64,000 bases of DNA from Methylobacterium longum (lineage in GTDB: Bacteria; Pseudomonadota; Alphaproteobacteria; Rhizobiales; Beijerinckiaceae). Shown here piece by piece: positions 37,692-46,082 of the stretch (within the stretch, counting starts at the first letter, position 1; every line of letters begins with the position of its first letter). The notes beneath the pieces were generated by a model. It was given only the letters and a program-made list of their open reading frames with translations, was not told the origin of the DNA and ran no database searches. A program made the position numbers and the translations under genes. The DNA is taken from assembly GCF_022179385.1 (NCBI RefSeq), contig NZ_BPQS01000012.1, forward strand, positions 1 through 64,000. Reading direction: 5' to 3'.

Positions 37692-38642
37692 TCAGAACGG
37701 GCTGACGGGGAAGAACCGCAGGTACAGCTCGGTGTACTTGCCGTCGTCCCAGACCCGCTGGAGCGCGTCGTCCAGCGCCCGGGAGAGGGCCGCGTCCTCC
37801 TGGCGGGTGACCAGGCCGATGCCCTCCCCGAAGTAGCGGTTCTCCAGGTAGTCGCCGCCGATCAGCGCGCAGCACGACTCCGCGTCCTGGCCGCCGACAT
37901 AGAGGGCGAGGTTGAGGCCGTCGGCGAAGAGGTAGTCGACCTCGCCGCGCTTGAGCGCGCCCTCGGCCGCCGCGAGGTCGGTGAAGTCCTTCGGTACGGC
38001 CTTGGGGAAGAAGGCCTTGAGGTAGGCCGCATGGGCGCTGCCGGCGATCACCCCGACGCTGCGTTCGGCCAGGGCCGCCGCCGAGGGGACCGGCAGGCCC
38101 TTGTCGGTCCGCGCGGCGAAGCGCGCCGGCCAGCGGAAATACGGCCGGGTCGCCAGGAATTTTTCCCGCAGGGTGGCGGTCAGGGGGATCGCGGCGGCGA
38201 CCACGTCGCCCTGCTTGCCGTCGAGGGCGTCCAGCAGCGTGTCGAATCGGCGCGCCTGCACCGTGCAGGGGATCGCCAGCTTCTCGCAGACCGCCCGGGC
38301 GAGCTCGACCACGAAGCCGGTCGGGGTGCCGTCGGGGCCGGCGAAGTGCAGCGGCGGGAACTCGTCGTCGGTGAGGAAGCGGACCGCTCGGCCGGTCTGG
38401 GGCGCCTCCACCCGCTCGCCGCGGCTGCGGGGGTTCCAGAAATCCGGCACCGTGACGGTGGGGAGGACCCGGGCTTCGTAGGCTGCGGCCTGCGCCGCGG
38501 CATCGACCGGCTGCGCGCCGCTCCACAGCGCGAGGACGATCGCGGCCGACGTGAGCCAGGATGGGACAACGGTCCCACCGGCTCTTGACGGTGGGGCGGG
38601 GGCGGTGCTCCTCTCGGAGCGGGGACAGGGGAACTGGCTCAC
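37692..38642 (-). CDS. Periplasmic substrate-binding protein (SBP family 3)
   Basis: A 316-residue protein with an uncleaved-looking basic start, then a hydrophobic signal (SWLTSAAIVLALWSG) ending near VDAAAQA. The rest is a family 3 solute-binding fold: VRFLTDDEFPPLHFAGPDGTPTGFVVELARAVCEKLAI, FDTLLDALDGKQGDVVAAAIPLT and a late GIGLVTRQEDAALSRALDDALQRVWDDGKY. It resembles amino-acid or methanol/lanthanide-linked binding proteins, but the ligand is not clear. GTG 38642 is the only start giving a full signal peptide, although GAGGAGG abuts it. No permease or ATPase is next to it. Confidence 0.78.
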   Translation of the reverse strand: MSQFPCPRSERSTAPAPPSRAGGTVVPSWLTSAAIVLALWSGAQPVDAAAQAAAYEARVLPTVTVPDFWNPRSRGERVEAPQTGRAVRFLTDDEFPPLHFAGPDGTPTGFVVELARAVCEKLAIPCTVQARRFDTLLDALDGKQGDVVAAAIPLTATLREKFLATRPYFRWPARFAARTDKGLPVPSAAALAERSVGVIAGSAHAAYLKAFFPKAVPKDFTDLAAAEGALKRGEVDYLFADGLNLALYVGGQDAESCCALIGGDYLENRYFGEGIGLVTRQEDAALSRALDDALQRVWDDGKYTELYLRFFPVSPF

Positions 38643-38843
38643 CCTCCTCCTCTATCACGTCCTGGGGCCACCGGGGGAGCGCGCGGCGTGTCGTTCTAGC
38701 GCCCGCCTACGGCGCGGGCCGCCCTGCCGCCGGAGATCGCCTTCCTGCTCGCCCAGGGTGTCGATGGCCGCCTGCTCGCCCGCGCCGCCGCGGAGGCCGC
38801 CGCCGCCGGAACGGACGCGGCGACCGCGCTGCTGAACGCGGGC

Positions 38844-40565
38844 TTGATGTCCGAGGCAACCTATTATCGGGCCCTCGCCCGGGCGCTCGGCGCCCCCTAC
38901 CTCGACGGGCCGATCGCGTTCGGCCTGGGCCTCGCCTTCCCGGGCAGCCTCGTCACCGGCCTCGCGCCGCTGGCCCTCGGATCGGCGGCGCCCTGCGTGC
39001 TGGCCCCCCGCGGCCGGGCGATCACGGACCTCCTCGACGGTGCGGGCCGCAGCGCCATGCCGGCGATCACCAGCCCGACCCACCTGCGCGCGGCGGTGTT
39101 CGCCGCGATCCCCGGGCAGGTGGCGGACCACGCCGCGCACGATTTGCGGCGGCGCATGCCCGAGCGGGCCACGGCGCGCGAGCCGGCCTTCTGGTGGCTG
39201 CTGATCCTCGCCCTCGCGCTGGCCGCGACGCTCTGCCTGTGCGCGGCACTCCCGGCGCCGCTCGTGCGCGCCCTGACGCTCGCCGGGCAATGCCTGTTCC
39301 TGGGGATGACGACCCTCCGGCTGGCGGCCCTGGCCATCCCGGCACCGGTGGCGGCGGAGGACGGGACCGTGCCGCCGCTCGCCGACGCCGACCTGCCGGT
39401 CTACACGGTGCTGGTTCCCCTCCACCGCGAGGCGGCGGTGGTGCCCCCCCTGATCCGGGCGCTGGCCGCCCTCGACTATCCGGCCGCCAAGCTCGACATC
39501 AAGCTCCTGATCGAGGCGGACGACCGGGAGACCGCGGTGGCCCTCGCCCGCATCCCCCTGCCGGCCCGGTTCGCCGTCATCGCGGTGCCGCCGGGCGCGC
39601 CGCGCACCAAGCCCCGGGCGCTCAACGTCGCCCTGCCGCTCGCCCGCGGCACCCTGCTCACGGTCTACGATGCCGAGGACGACCCCGATCCCGGGCAGCT
39701 GCGGCTGGCGGCCGCCCTGTTCGCGCGCCTTCCCGAGCGCGTGGCCTGCCTCCAGGGGCGGCTGGTGATCGACAACGCCGGCGATTCGCGGCTCGCCCGC
39801 GCCTTCGCCCTCGAATATGCGGGGCTGTTCGACGTCCTGAACCCGGCGCTCGCCCGGTGCGGGCTGCCGGTCCCCCTGGGCGGGACCTCGATGCACCTGC
39901 GCACCCGGGTGCTGCAGGCCCTGGGCGGCTGGGACGCCTACAACGTGACCGAGGATGCCGATCTCGGCCTGCGCCTCGCCCTGGCGGGCTACGCGGTCGG
40001 GGACCTGCCGAGCAGCACGTTCGAGGAGGCGCCGGCCCGGTTCGGGCCGTGGCTCGCCCAGCGCACCCGCTGGTTGAAGGGCCTGATCCAGACCAGCCTC
40101 ACCCACGGGCGCCGTCCCCTGGCGAACGCGCGCAGCCTCGGCGGCCTGGAAGCGCTCTGTGCCGTGGCGCTGGTGCCGGGCACGGTGGCCTCGGCGCTGG
40201 CCTACCCGGTGTGCCTCGCCGCGGCCCTCTGGGCGGTCCTGGTCCGGGACATCCCGACCGCCTCCGTCTTCCTGGACAACCTCGTCACCGGGCTCGCCAT
40301 CACCCTGTTCGGAGCGGGGCTCGCGGCCCTGGTGCTCCCGTCCCTGCTGGGCTGCGCCCGGCGTGGCTGGGGCGACCTCGCCCGGTCGGCCCCCTGGATG
40401 CCGCTCTACTTCCTGATGGTCAGCCTGGCCGCGTGGCTGGCGCTGGTCGAACTGCTCCGCGCGCCGACCCGCTGGAACAAGACCCAGCACGGCCTCGCGC
40501 GGACCTCCCGCAGGGGGCGGCTGCGCCGCCTGCGATCCGTCCCCCGCCACCCTGCGACACTCTGA
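38844..40565 (+). CDS. Membrane-bound family 2 glycosyltransferase
   Basis: A 573-residue protein: N-terminal helical domain (EATYYRALARALGAPYLDG, MshEN-like), two helices (about 115-165), and a GT2 catalytic domain with VYTVLVPLHREAAVVPPLI, DAEDDPDPGQL (the D-x-D site), NVTEDADLGLRLA and QRTRWLKGLIQTS (the QxxRW motif of processive transferases). Three or four C-terminal helices follow. It likely extends a beta-linked polysaccharide at the inner membrane. The start is puzzling. The frame is open and protein-like from 38700 (LPPEIAFLLAQGV..GLMSE), but it has no ATG, GTG or TTG before TTG 38844. Confidence 0.85.
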   Translation: MMSEATYYRALARALGAPYLDGPIAFGLGLAFPGSLVTGLAPLALGSAAPCVLAPRGRAITDLLDGAGRSAMPAITSPTHLRAAVFAAIPGQVADHAAHDLRRRMPERATAREPAFWWLLILALALAATLCLCAALPAPLVRALTLAGQCLFLGMTTLRLAALAIPAPVAAEDGTVPPLADADLPVYTVLVPLHREAAVVPPLIRALAALDYPAAKLDIKLLIEADDRETAVALARIPLPARFAVIAVPPGAPRTKPRALNVALPLARGTLLTVYDAEDDPDPGQLRLAAALFARLPERVACLQGRLVIDNAGDSRLARAFALEYAGLFDVLNPALARCGLPVPLGGTSMHLRTRVLQALGGWDAYNVTEDADLGLRLALAGYAVGDLPSSTFEEAPARFGPWLAQRTRWLKGLIQTSLTHGRRPLANARSLGGLEALCAVALVPGTVASALAYPVCLAAALWAVLVRDIPTASVFLDNLVTGLAITLFGAGLAALVLPSLLGCARRGWGDLARSAPWMPLYFLMVSLAAWLALVELLRAPTRWNKTQHGLARTSRRGRLRRLRSVPRHPATL

Positions 40566-40703
40566 GGCGGATCACCCGGGGCCGGCGCGACCGCCGATTT
40601 CCTTCAACCCGGATCGACCACGTCGCCCGCCGCCGCCCTTAGCTTCAGAGGGCCGACGAGGCCCGCATCGCGGGCGGCCGGATCGTCACCGCGGGGCCGA
40701 GCG

Positions 40704-40949
40704 ATGCGGGCCTCTCATCTCCGACGTACCATGGAGCATGCGGAGGGCCGCTCCGGCCGCGCCTGCGCCAGCGACCGCCAGGAGGCGGTGGACGTGGAAG
40801 CCGCGATCCGCGGGGCGCAGGAACTCTGCCGCAAGGCCGCCGGCATGCGCCTGACGGGGGCGGTGCTGATGGACGAGGTCGGGCAGATCCTCTGGTCGTT
40901 CAGCCGCGCGCTGGCGCACGAACCGCTCTGCGTCCGGCGCACCCGCTAA
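40704..40949 (+). CDS. Small hypothetical protein
   Basis: An 81-residue protein; ATG 40704 or 40731. The conserved-looking part is the C-terminal 45 residues (VDVEAAIRGAQELCRKAAGM, then GAVLMDEVGQILWSFSRAL). The first helix and the following beta hairpin suggest a small folded domain. I recognise no family. It stands alone after the glycosyltransferase gene, with a weak ribosome binding site. Confidence 0.45.
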   Translation: MRASHLRRTMEHAEGRSGRACASDRQEAVDVEAAIRGAQELCRKAAGMRLTGAVLMDEVGQILWSFSRALAHEPLCVRRTR

Positions 40950-41044
40950 GATCCCGGTCCACCAGCAAAGACCGGTGCACGCGCTGAGGCCGGCGCAACG
41001 CTTGGGGCTCCTGCGTGGTTGTCGTCTCAGGTTCTGGGTATCCC

Positions 41045-41278
41045 ATGACAACGATTGCGATCCTGATCGGTACGCAGGCGGGCGCCCGCCTGCTGGCTGC
41101 CGCCTCCGAGCGCGAGGCCGCCCTGTCGGCCGAGGCGTTCCTGCTGCGCATGCCGGTCCGCGCCCTCCCGGCGCCGCTCTGGGTCCAGTGCGCCGATCCG
41201 GCCGTCAGCGGGCGCCTCACCGGCTACCTCAACGCCCTGCAGGCCGAGCAGGTGCGCGAGCGCGACGCCCGGGTCTGA
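41045..41278 (+). CDS. Small hypothetical protein
   Basis: A 77-residue protein starting ATG 41045. It opens with TTIAILIGTQAGARLLAAASE and ends QAEQVRERDARV, with a PAPLWVQCADP segment in the middle. Mixed alpha/beta, no signal peptide, no recognised motif. It is followed 60 bp later by mazG on the same strand and could be co-transcribed with it. The codon bias supports coding. Confidence 0.5.
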   Translation: MTTIAILIGTQAGARLLAAASEREAALSAEAFLLRMPVRALPAPLWVQCADPAVSGRLTGYLNALQAEQVRERDARV

Positions 41279-41337
41279 CCCCGCGTCGGGCGGTGGGCGG
41301 ATTCCCCTTTGCCGCGCCATGCTCTAACGCCACGGCT

Positions 41338-42243
41338 ATGAGCGAGGCACACGAGGCGGACCCGGCCGGGCGGATGGGGGCGAAGGAGCCCGTGGAAGCT
41401 CCCCTGGACAGGCTCCTGCGCCTGATGGCGATCTTGCGCGATCCGGTCCGCGGCTGCGCCTGGGACGTGGCGCAGACGCCCGCCACCATCGTGCCCTACA
41501 CGATCGAGGAGGCCTACGAGGTCGCCGACGCGGTGGCACGGGGCGACCGCGCCGACCTGCGCGACGAACTCGGCGACCTGCTCCTCCAGGTGGTGTTCCA
41601 CGCCCGCATGGCCGAGGAGGCGGGCGCCTTCGCGTTCGACGACGTGGCGCGCGCCATCGGCGACAAGCTGGTCCGCCGCCACCCGCACGTGTTCGAGCCG
41701 GACGGGACGCTCCTGCCCGAAGGCGCGCCGCGGCACGACCCGGCGCAGATCGAGGCGCAATGGGCCGCGATCAAGGCGCAGGAACGCGCGGATCGGCCGG
41801 CCGGCCGGGACGGGCCGGCACCGGATCCGCTCGGCGGCGTCGCCCGGGCGCTGCCGGCGCTGGCCCGGGCCGAGAAGATCTCGCGGCGGGCGGCCGCCCA
41901 TGGTTTCGACTGGGACGATGCCGCCCAGGTCGTCGACAAGGTCCGCGAGGAGACCGACGAGGTCGCGGAGGCGCTGGACCGGGGCGACCGTCAGGCCCTG
42001 TCCGAGGAGATCGGCGACCTCCTGTTCTCGGTGGCCAACCTCGCCCGGCATGCCGGGATCGACCCGGAGACGGCGCTGCGCGACGGCACCGCCAAGTTCG
42101 AGCGCCGCTTCGCCGCCATGGCCGCGCACCTGCGCGCGGCCGGGGGCGACCTCGGCCGGTCGGACCTGGCCGCCATGGAGGCCGCATGGCAGGCGGCCAA
42201 GCGCGGCGAGGCATCGTTGGACGCGGCACCCCACGACGGGTGA
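41338..42243 (+). CDS. mazG: Nucleoside triphosphate pyrophosphohydrolase MazG
   Basis: A 301-residue protein with two MazG domains. The first (about 15-125) has CAWDVAQTPATIVPYTIEEAYEVADA, with ELGDLLLQVVFHARMAEE as the EExxE-12-28-ExxD metal site. The second (about 170-285) has FDWDDAAQVVDKVREETDEVAEAL and EEIGDLLFSVANLARH. RRHPHVF is also typical. It hydrolyses NTPs and dNTPs to monophosphates and pyrophosphate, cleaning the nucleotide pool. In the first domain WDVAQT replaces the usual WDREQT. The length matches the family. Confidence 0.94.
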   Translation: MSEAHEADPAGRMGAKEPVEAPLDRLLRLMAILRDPVRGCAWDVAQTPATIVPYTIEEAYEVADAVARGDRADLRDELGDLLLQVVFHARMAEEAGAFAFDDVARAIGDKLVRRHPHVFEPDGTLLPEGAPRHDPAQIEAQWAAIKAQERADRPAGRDGPAPDPLGGVARALPALARAEKISRRAAAHGFDWDDAAQVVDKVREETDEVAEALDRGDRQALSEEIGDLLFSVANLARHAGIDPETALRDGTAKFERRFAAMAAHLRAAGGDLGRSDLAAMEAAWQAAKRGEASLDAAPHDG

Positions 42244-42320
42244 GCCGGCGCGGCGATCATCCGCGGCGGGCCGGCGCCGCGAGGGCTCGACAGGGGCCGG
42301 CCGGGGGATATGTTCCGCGC

Positions 42321-42650
42321 ATGCGCCTCGTCCTCCCCATCCTCGCCGCCCTCACCCTGACAGCCGCCCTGTCCCGGCCCGCCGGGGCCGAGACGATCAC
42401 CAAGGGACGGTTCGGCTGCCACACGCAGGAGGTCACGGACCGCCTGTTCAAGCTGGTCATGGCCGGTGAGGAGGTGGCGTTCGGACAGCTCCTGAATGTC
42501 AGCCTCGCCAGCGGCGAATGCCGGTCCTGGAAGCCGGGCGAGGAGGTCCGGCTCGAGAGCCGGACGCTGACCTACGGCTGCCTTGCGCTCAACGACTCGC
42601 AGGACCGCTGCTACTGGACGCCGCTCAGCGCGATTCAGCCGGCGAACTAG
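42321..42650 (+). CDS. Small exported cysteine-containing protein
   Basis: A 109-residue protein with a signal peptide (1-24, LPILAALTLTAALSRPAGAE). The mature part has four Cys (RFGCHTQEV, SGECRSW, YGCLALND, DRCYWTP), which could make two disulfides, and ends with WTPLSAIQPAN. It has a small SH3-like beta pattern (CRSWKPGEEVRLESRTLTYGC). No family recognised. Periplasmic. It follows mazG by 77 bp. Confidence 0.6.
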   Translation: MRLVLPILAALTLTAALSRPAGAETITKGRFGCHTQEVTDRLFKLVMAGEEVAFGQLLNVSLASGECRSWKPGEEVRLESRTLTYGCLALNDSQDRCYWTPLSAIQPAN

Positions 42651-42661
42651 CGGCCGCCGGG

Positions 42662-42716
42662 TCGCCCGCGCCAGATCGCCCGCGCCAAGTCGCCCGCGCC
42701 AGGTCGCCAAACCAAG
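42662..42716. repeat. 14-bp tandem repeat (TCGCCCGCGCCA-NN)
   Basis: Units at 42662-42675, 42676-42689 and 42690-42703 share TCGCCCGCGCCA and differ only in the last two bases. A degenerate fourth unit follows. It begins 11 bases after the stop of the exported protein gene. Confidence 0.85.
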
Positions 42717-42890
42717 TCGCGATCACCGGGCTGCCGCGTCGCGGCTGGTCGGCGCAGCGCGCCGGCAGGGTTCAGGTCCTGTCGCCGCGCGTCGTCGCGG
42801 CCCGGCCCCGTCAGGCCTGCGTGAAGGGCGCTCGGCGGAGGGGCGACGTGGCGATGGGCCACGGGCGTGTCAGCCGGGGGCGGTGAAGCG

Positions 42891-42935
42891 CGCCCTTGTC
42901 TCGGATGCCCCTGTCTCGGACGCCCCTGTCCCGGA
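42891..42935. repeat. 15-bp tandem repeat, three copies
   Basis: CGCCCTTGTCTCGGA, TGCCCCTGTCTCGGA and CGCCCCTGTCCCGGA follow one another. The period is a multiple of three, so the array keeps one frame open, but no gene is supported there. Confidence 0.8.
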
Positions 42936-43130
42936 TGACCGGAACACGGTGGACGAGGATCCGGGACGCAGTCCGTGAGCCCAGTGGCGCCCCGGGCAGG
43001 CGACCGTCCTCGAACGCGGCCGATCTGTCCCTGAACCCGCCTGGCGCACCGGAGGGATCGGTGCCGATCCCTCGGAACCGCCACCGGCCCGCGAGGGAGG
43101 GCGCCCCGGCCCTCCCCGCCCTGCCCGCGC

Positions 43131-43670
43131 TCAGGCGGCCTTCTTCGAGCCCTTGCCGTTCGATGCTTCGGTGTCGTCCCCGGCCGTGCCGGCGGCGTTG
43201 ATCGCCTCGGCGATCTCGGACAGCCGGGCGTCGGTCTTCTTCTCCTCCTGCAGGGTCTCGTCGAGGAGCTTGGCGGCGTCCGCGTAGCCGAGCTGGCCGG
43301 CCCAGGTCTTCAAGGTGCCGTAGCGGGCGATCTCGTAATGCTCCACCGCCTGGGCGCAGGCGGCCAGCACCGCGTCGGCGGCAGGCGTCTCGGCGAAGTC
43401 CTCGAGATCCTCCTCCATCTCGGAGACGATCCCCTGCATCGCTTCGCAGGTCTTGGCCCGGGCGGGCTTGCCGATGATCTCGAAGACCTGCGTCAGGCGC
43501 TCGACCTGCTGGGCGCTCTCCTCGGCATGGGTCTCGAAGGCTTGGCGCAACTCCGCGTGCTCCGCCGCCTTGGCGGATTTCTTGAGGGCTTTCACGGATT
43601 GCTTCTCGGCGTAGTAAACGTCCTTCAGGGTCTCGTAGAAGGCGTCGTGCAGCGTCTTCTGCTTGGCCAT
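43131..43670 (-). CDS. YciE/YciF-type ferritin-like protein (DUF892)
   Basis: A 179-residue four-helix protein of DUF892. The start is TLHDAFYETLKDVYYAEKQSVKAL, with the Tyr-x-Ala-Glu metal motif. Next come FETHAEESAQQVERLTQVFE (E-x-H) and AVEHYEIARYGTLKTWA, whose E-H-Y-E-x-x-R is the second metal site, and then LLDETLQEEKKTDARLSEIA. It probably binds a di-iron centre and responds to stress. The C-terminal 20 residues are a Lys/Gly-rich flexible tail. Start ATG 43670. Transcribed alone; general-stress control is likely from homologues, but no promoter is seen. Confidence 0.9.
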   Translation of the reverse strand: MAKQKTLHDAFYETLKDVYYAEKQSVKALKKSAKAAEHAELRQAFETHAEESAQQVERLTQVFEIIGKPARAKTCEAMQGIVSEMEEDLEDFAETPAADAVLAACAQAVEHYEIARYGTLKTWAGQLGYADAAKLLDETLQEEKKTDARLSEIAEAINAAGTAGDDTEASNGKGSKKAA

Positions 43671-43784
43671 GGCGATCTGTCTCCCTTGGCGCCGCTGCCG
43701 GGTGCGCGGCGTCTGGACGGGGAACGCCAGTCCTGCGGGACGTATCCGGACGATATCTTCGCCCTGTGGAGGAACTTTCGGCGG

Positions 43785-43973
43785 TCAGGTCTTGCCCTGG
43801 CCCGCTCGTCCGGGTCGCGCGGCGGGACCGCTGCGGGCGCGCTTATCGGGCGGCGCCCCAGGGGGCCTGGGACGCAGACGGTCGAGAATCGTCTCGAGCG
43901 CGCGCTCGACCGCTTCGCGGTCCGGCGGCGTATCGGATGGCGGGCTCCGACCCGCGTCGCGGCGTTTCGTCAT
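43785..43973 (-). CDS. Possible small basic protein
   Basis: ATG 43973 gives 62 residues. A short helix-like stretch (PPDREAVERALETILDRLRPR) lies between disordered, basic, Pro-rich ends. No family and no clear ribosome binding site. It may be a real short DNA- or RNA-associated protein or a chance frame in GC-rich DNA. Its only support is the regular helix and the position between two convergently flanked genes. Confidence 0.3.
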   Translation of the reverse strand: MTKRRDAGRSPPSDTPPDREAVERALETILDRLRPRPPGAPPDKRARSGPAARPGRAGQGKT

Positions 43974-44099
43974 GGCGTCCGCCTGTATCGAAGCCGGGCG
44001 GCGCGGTCTTCCGGCACGCGGGGCAACTGCCGACGAGTGTATCGACCGGGATCCCGGGATCAAAGCCTGCGGTGATCCTGGGATCCCCGGATCCTGTGA

Positions 44100-44630
44100 T
44101 CAAGGTTCCCGGTTGGTTGCTGACGGTTCCGGCCGGGCCCCCGGATCCGGGGCCCGACGACCATCGCAGGTCTTGGCCGCGGGTCCGGCAGATCTCCGCC
44201 CCCTGCCCGACGGCCAGTCGATCAGGCCGCCGGCCCAGAGCGCCGCCCACACGAAGACCGGCTGAAACGCCAGCCGCGGCCCGTGGTACCACCAGGAATC
44301 CGGAAGGCCTTCGATGTGGATGTGCTCGAAGGCGTGCTTGAGGTTCGCCGGATAGACGCAGACCGCGTAGAGGGCGAGGCCGAGTGCGGCCGCGCGGCGG
44401 AACCGCCGCGTCAGGAGTCCGACGGCGCCGGCGATCTCGCACAGGCCGGTCACCAGGATGACGAGGCGCGGCTCCGGCACCCAGGCGGGCATCAGCGGCA
44501 GCATCGCGTCGGTCGCCAGCAGATGCACGATTCCGATGCCGGCGTAGCCCGCCGCGAGCCCGTATCGGAGCCGCCGGCGCCCGGGCCCGGTCTCGCGCTC
44601 GATCTCGCGCCCCGTCTCGCGCTCGGTCAT
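44100..44630 (-). CDS. DoxX-like membrane protein
   Basis: A 176-residue protein with four membrane helices, beginning after a charged N terminus (TERETGREIERETG). The order GYAGIGIVHLLATDAMLPLMPAWVP, LVILVTGLCEIAGAVGLL, ALGLALYAVCVYPANLKHAFE and FQPVFVWAALWAGGLIDW is typical of the DoxX/DoxD-like family. The family is linked loosely to redox balance at the membrane. The start ATG 44630 overlaps the pabC stop (ATGA), so it is the last gene of the pab operon by position. The C-terminal 40 residues are disordered. Confidence 0.8.
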   Translation of the reverse strand: MTERETGREIERETGPGRRRLRYGLAAGYAGIGIVHLLATDAMLPLMPAWVPEPRLVILVTGLCEIAGAVGLLTRRFRRAAALGLALYAVCVYPANLKHAFEHIHIEGLPDSWWYHGPRLAFQPVFVWAALWAGGLIDWPSGRGRRSAGPAAKTCDGRRAPDPGARPEPSATNREP

Positions 44631-45490
44631 GCGACCCGGTCTTCCGCGACGCCGCAGGCTCGGGCCACGCGGGTCCGGAGGGCGGCCATGAGGCGGGCCA
44701 CCGCCGGGTGGCCGGCGCTGTCGAGGGCGGTGTCGCCGATCGCCGTCACCGGCGCCAGGAGGCGCAGGGAGTTCGTGAGGAAGACAGCCTCGGCGCCGCG
44801 CAGCTCGGACAGGCCCAGCGACCGCTCCTCGGCGCGCAGCCCGCTTTCGGCGGCGACGCCCAGCACCTCCGCGCGCGTGATCCCGGCCAGCACGCCGTCG
44901 GCGGGCGGGGGGGTCACCAGGGTCCCGCCGATCAGCGCGAACAGGTTGCCGGTGCCCGCGCAGGCGACGAAACCCCGCGTGTTGCGGAACAGCGCCTCGT
45001 CGAAGCCCGCCGCGGCGGCGTCGCGGGCGGCCAGCACCGCGTCCAGATAGCCCAGCGTCTTCAGCCGGGCGGCGGGCGAGGTGTCGTTGCGGGCGATGGA
45101 GGTCGGCCACAGGCGCAGGGGCGCGAAGGCCGTCGACCGGGCGCTCGGCGCCGCAATGGCGAAGAGCGTCGGGCTCGGAGCGTCCGGCGGCTTCAGGCCG
45201 CGCGGGCCGGACCCGCGGGTGAGGGTGGTGCGGATCGCCAACCGGCCGTCTTCGCCGGTCGCCTGCCTGGCCAGCGCCCGCATGGCCTGACGGATCCGCT
45301 CCGGATCGGCGGGGATATCGAGCGTGTCCGCCGCGGCCACCAGGCGGGCGACGTGGGCGTCCTCGAAGGCGACGCGGCCACCGAGGGCGAGCGCCGTGTC
45401 GAACAGCCCGTCGCCCAGCGTCAGGCCGCGGTCGGCGAGGTCCAGCGGCGCGGTCGTCCCCGGGACGACGGCGCCGTCACGCCACAGCAT
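44627..45490 (-). CDS. pabC: Aminodeoxychorismate lyase-type class IV aminotransferase
   Basis: A 287-residue fold-type IV PLP enzyme. The N-terminal GAVVPGTTAPLDLADRGLTLGDGLFDT is the family opening. LKTLGYLDAVLAARDAAAAGFDEAL carries the PLP Lys in KTLGYLD, and GFVACAGTGNLF and LAGITRAEVL follow. It should split 4-amino-4-deoxychorismate into p-aminobenzoate and pyruvate for folate synthesis. A D-amino acid or branched-chain aminotransferase is possible by sequence, but its place after pabB and pabA makes PabC best. ATG 45490 with GAGGGGG upstream; it overlaps pabA by 14 bp. Confidence 0.9.
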   Translation of the reverse strand: MLWRDGAVVPGTTAPLDLADRGLTLGDGLFDTALALGGRVAFEDAHVARLVAAADTLDIPADPERIRQAMRALARQATGEDGRLAIRTTLTRGSGPRGLKPPDAPSPTLFAIAAPSARSTAFAPLRLWPTSIARNDTSPAARLKTLGYLDAVLAARDAAAAGFDEALFRNTRGFVACAGTGNLFALIGGTLVTPPPADGVLAGITRAEVLGVAAESGLRAEERSLGLSELRGAEAVFLTNSLRLLAPVTAIGDTALDSAGHPAVARLMAALRTRVARACGVAEDRVA

Positions 45491-46082
45491 CGCGTCGTCC
45501 CCCTCGCCATGCGCGGGCAAGCCCCAAGAAATTGGCGAACAGGGCGTGGCCGCCCTCGGTCAGGACCGATTCCGGGTGGAACTGGATGCCGTAGGTCGGA
45601 TGGGTCCGGTGCGAGAGCGCCATCACCTCCCCCTCCTGCGAGACCGCGTCGACGGAGAGGTGCTTCTCCATGTCGGGACCGGGGGTCACCACCAGCGAGT
45701 GGTAGCGCCCCACCGGCATCGGCGCCGGCAGCCCGGAGAACAGCCGCGTGCCCGTGTGGTCAATCGGCGTCATCTGCCCGTGCAGGGGGCGCTGCGCCCG
45801 CGCGACCGTGCCGCCGAAGGCCGCGCCGATCGCCTGATGGCCGAGGCAGACGCCGAGGATCGGCATCTGCCCGGACAGGTCCCGGATCGCCGGGAGCGAG
45901 ATGCCGGCCTCCGCGGGGGTGCAGGGGCCGGGCGAGACCACCAGGGCATCGGGCGCCAGCGCCCGGATGCCGGCGACGTCGAGGGCGTCGTTGCGCACGA
46001 CCCGGACGTCCTCGCCCAGCTCCTCCAGGTAGCGGACGACGTTGAAGACGAACGAGTCGTAATTGTCGAGGACGAGGATCAT
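45477..46082 (-). CDS. pabA: Aminodeoxychorismate synthase glutamine amidotransferase subunit
   Basis: A 201-residue class I glutamine amidotransferase. The opening ILVLDNYDSFVFNVVRYL is typical, with SPGPCTPAEAG as oxyanion region. The nucleophile is Cys79 (ILGVCLGHQAIG) and the catalytic pair is His169 and Glu171 (GIQFHPESVLT). It hydrolyses glutamine and passes ammonia to PabB. TrpG is nearly identical in sequence, and in some bacteria one subunit serves both pathways. The start ATG 46082 overlaps the pabB stop (ATGA), and the end overlaps pabC. Confidence 0.92.
   Translation of the reverse strand: MILVLDNYDSFVFNVVRYLEELGEDVRVVRNDALDVAGIRALAPDALVVSPGPCTPAEAGISLPAIRDLSGQMPILGVCLGHQAIGAAFGGTVARAQRPLHGQMTPIDHTGTRLFSGLPAPMPVGRYHSLVVTPGPDMEKHLSVDAVSQEGEVMALSHRTHPTYGIQFHPESVLTEGGHALFANFLGLARAWRGGRRDAVA

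Larger units (their letters stand above)
42651..43130. other. Intergenic region with two tandem repeats, no gene seen
   Basis: About 480 bp. It holds the 14-bp and 15-bp arrays listed separately. A 31-codon frame from about 42885 reads through the second array (ALVSDAPVSDAPVPDD) but has no other support. The rest is GC-rich sequence without recognisable features. Confidence 0.5.

Noticed and set aside
42885..42978. 31-codon frame across a 15-bp repeat (ALVSDAPVSDAPVPDD)
   Set aside because: The open frame follows from the repeat period being a multiple of three; no other sign of coding.
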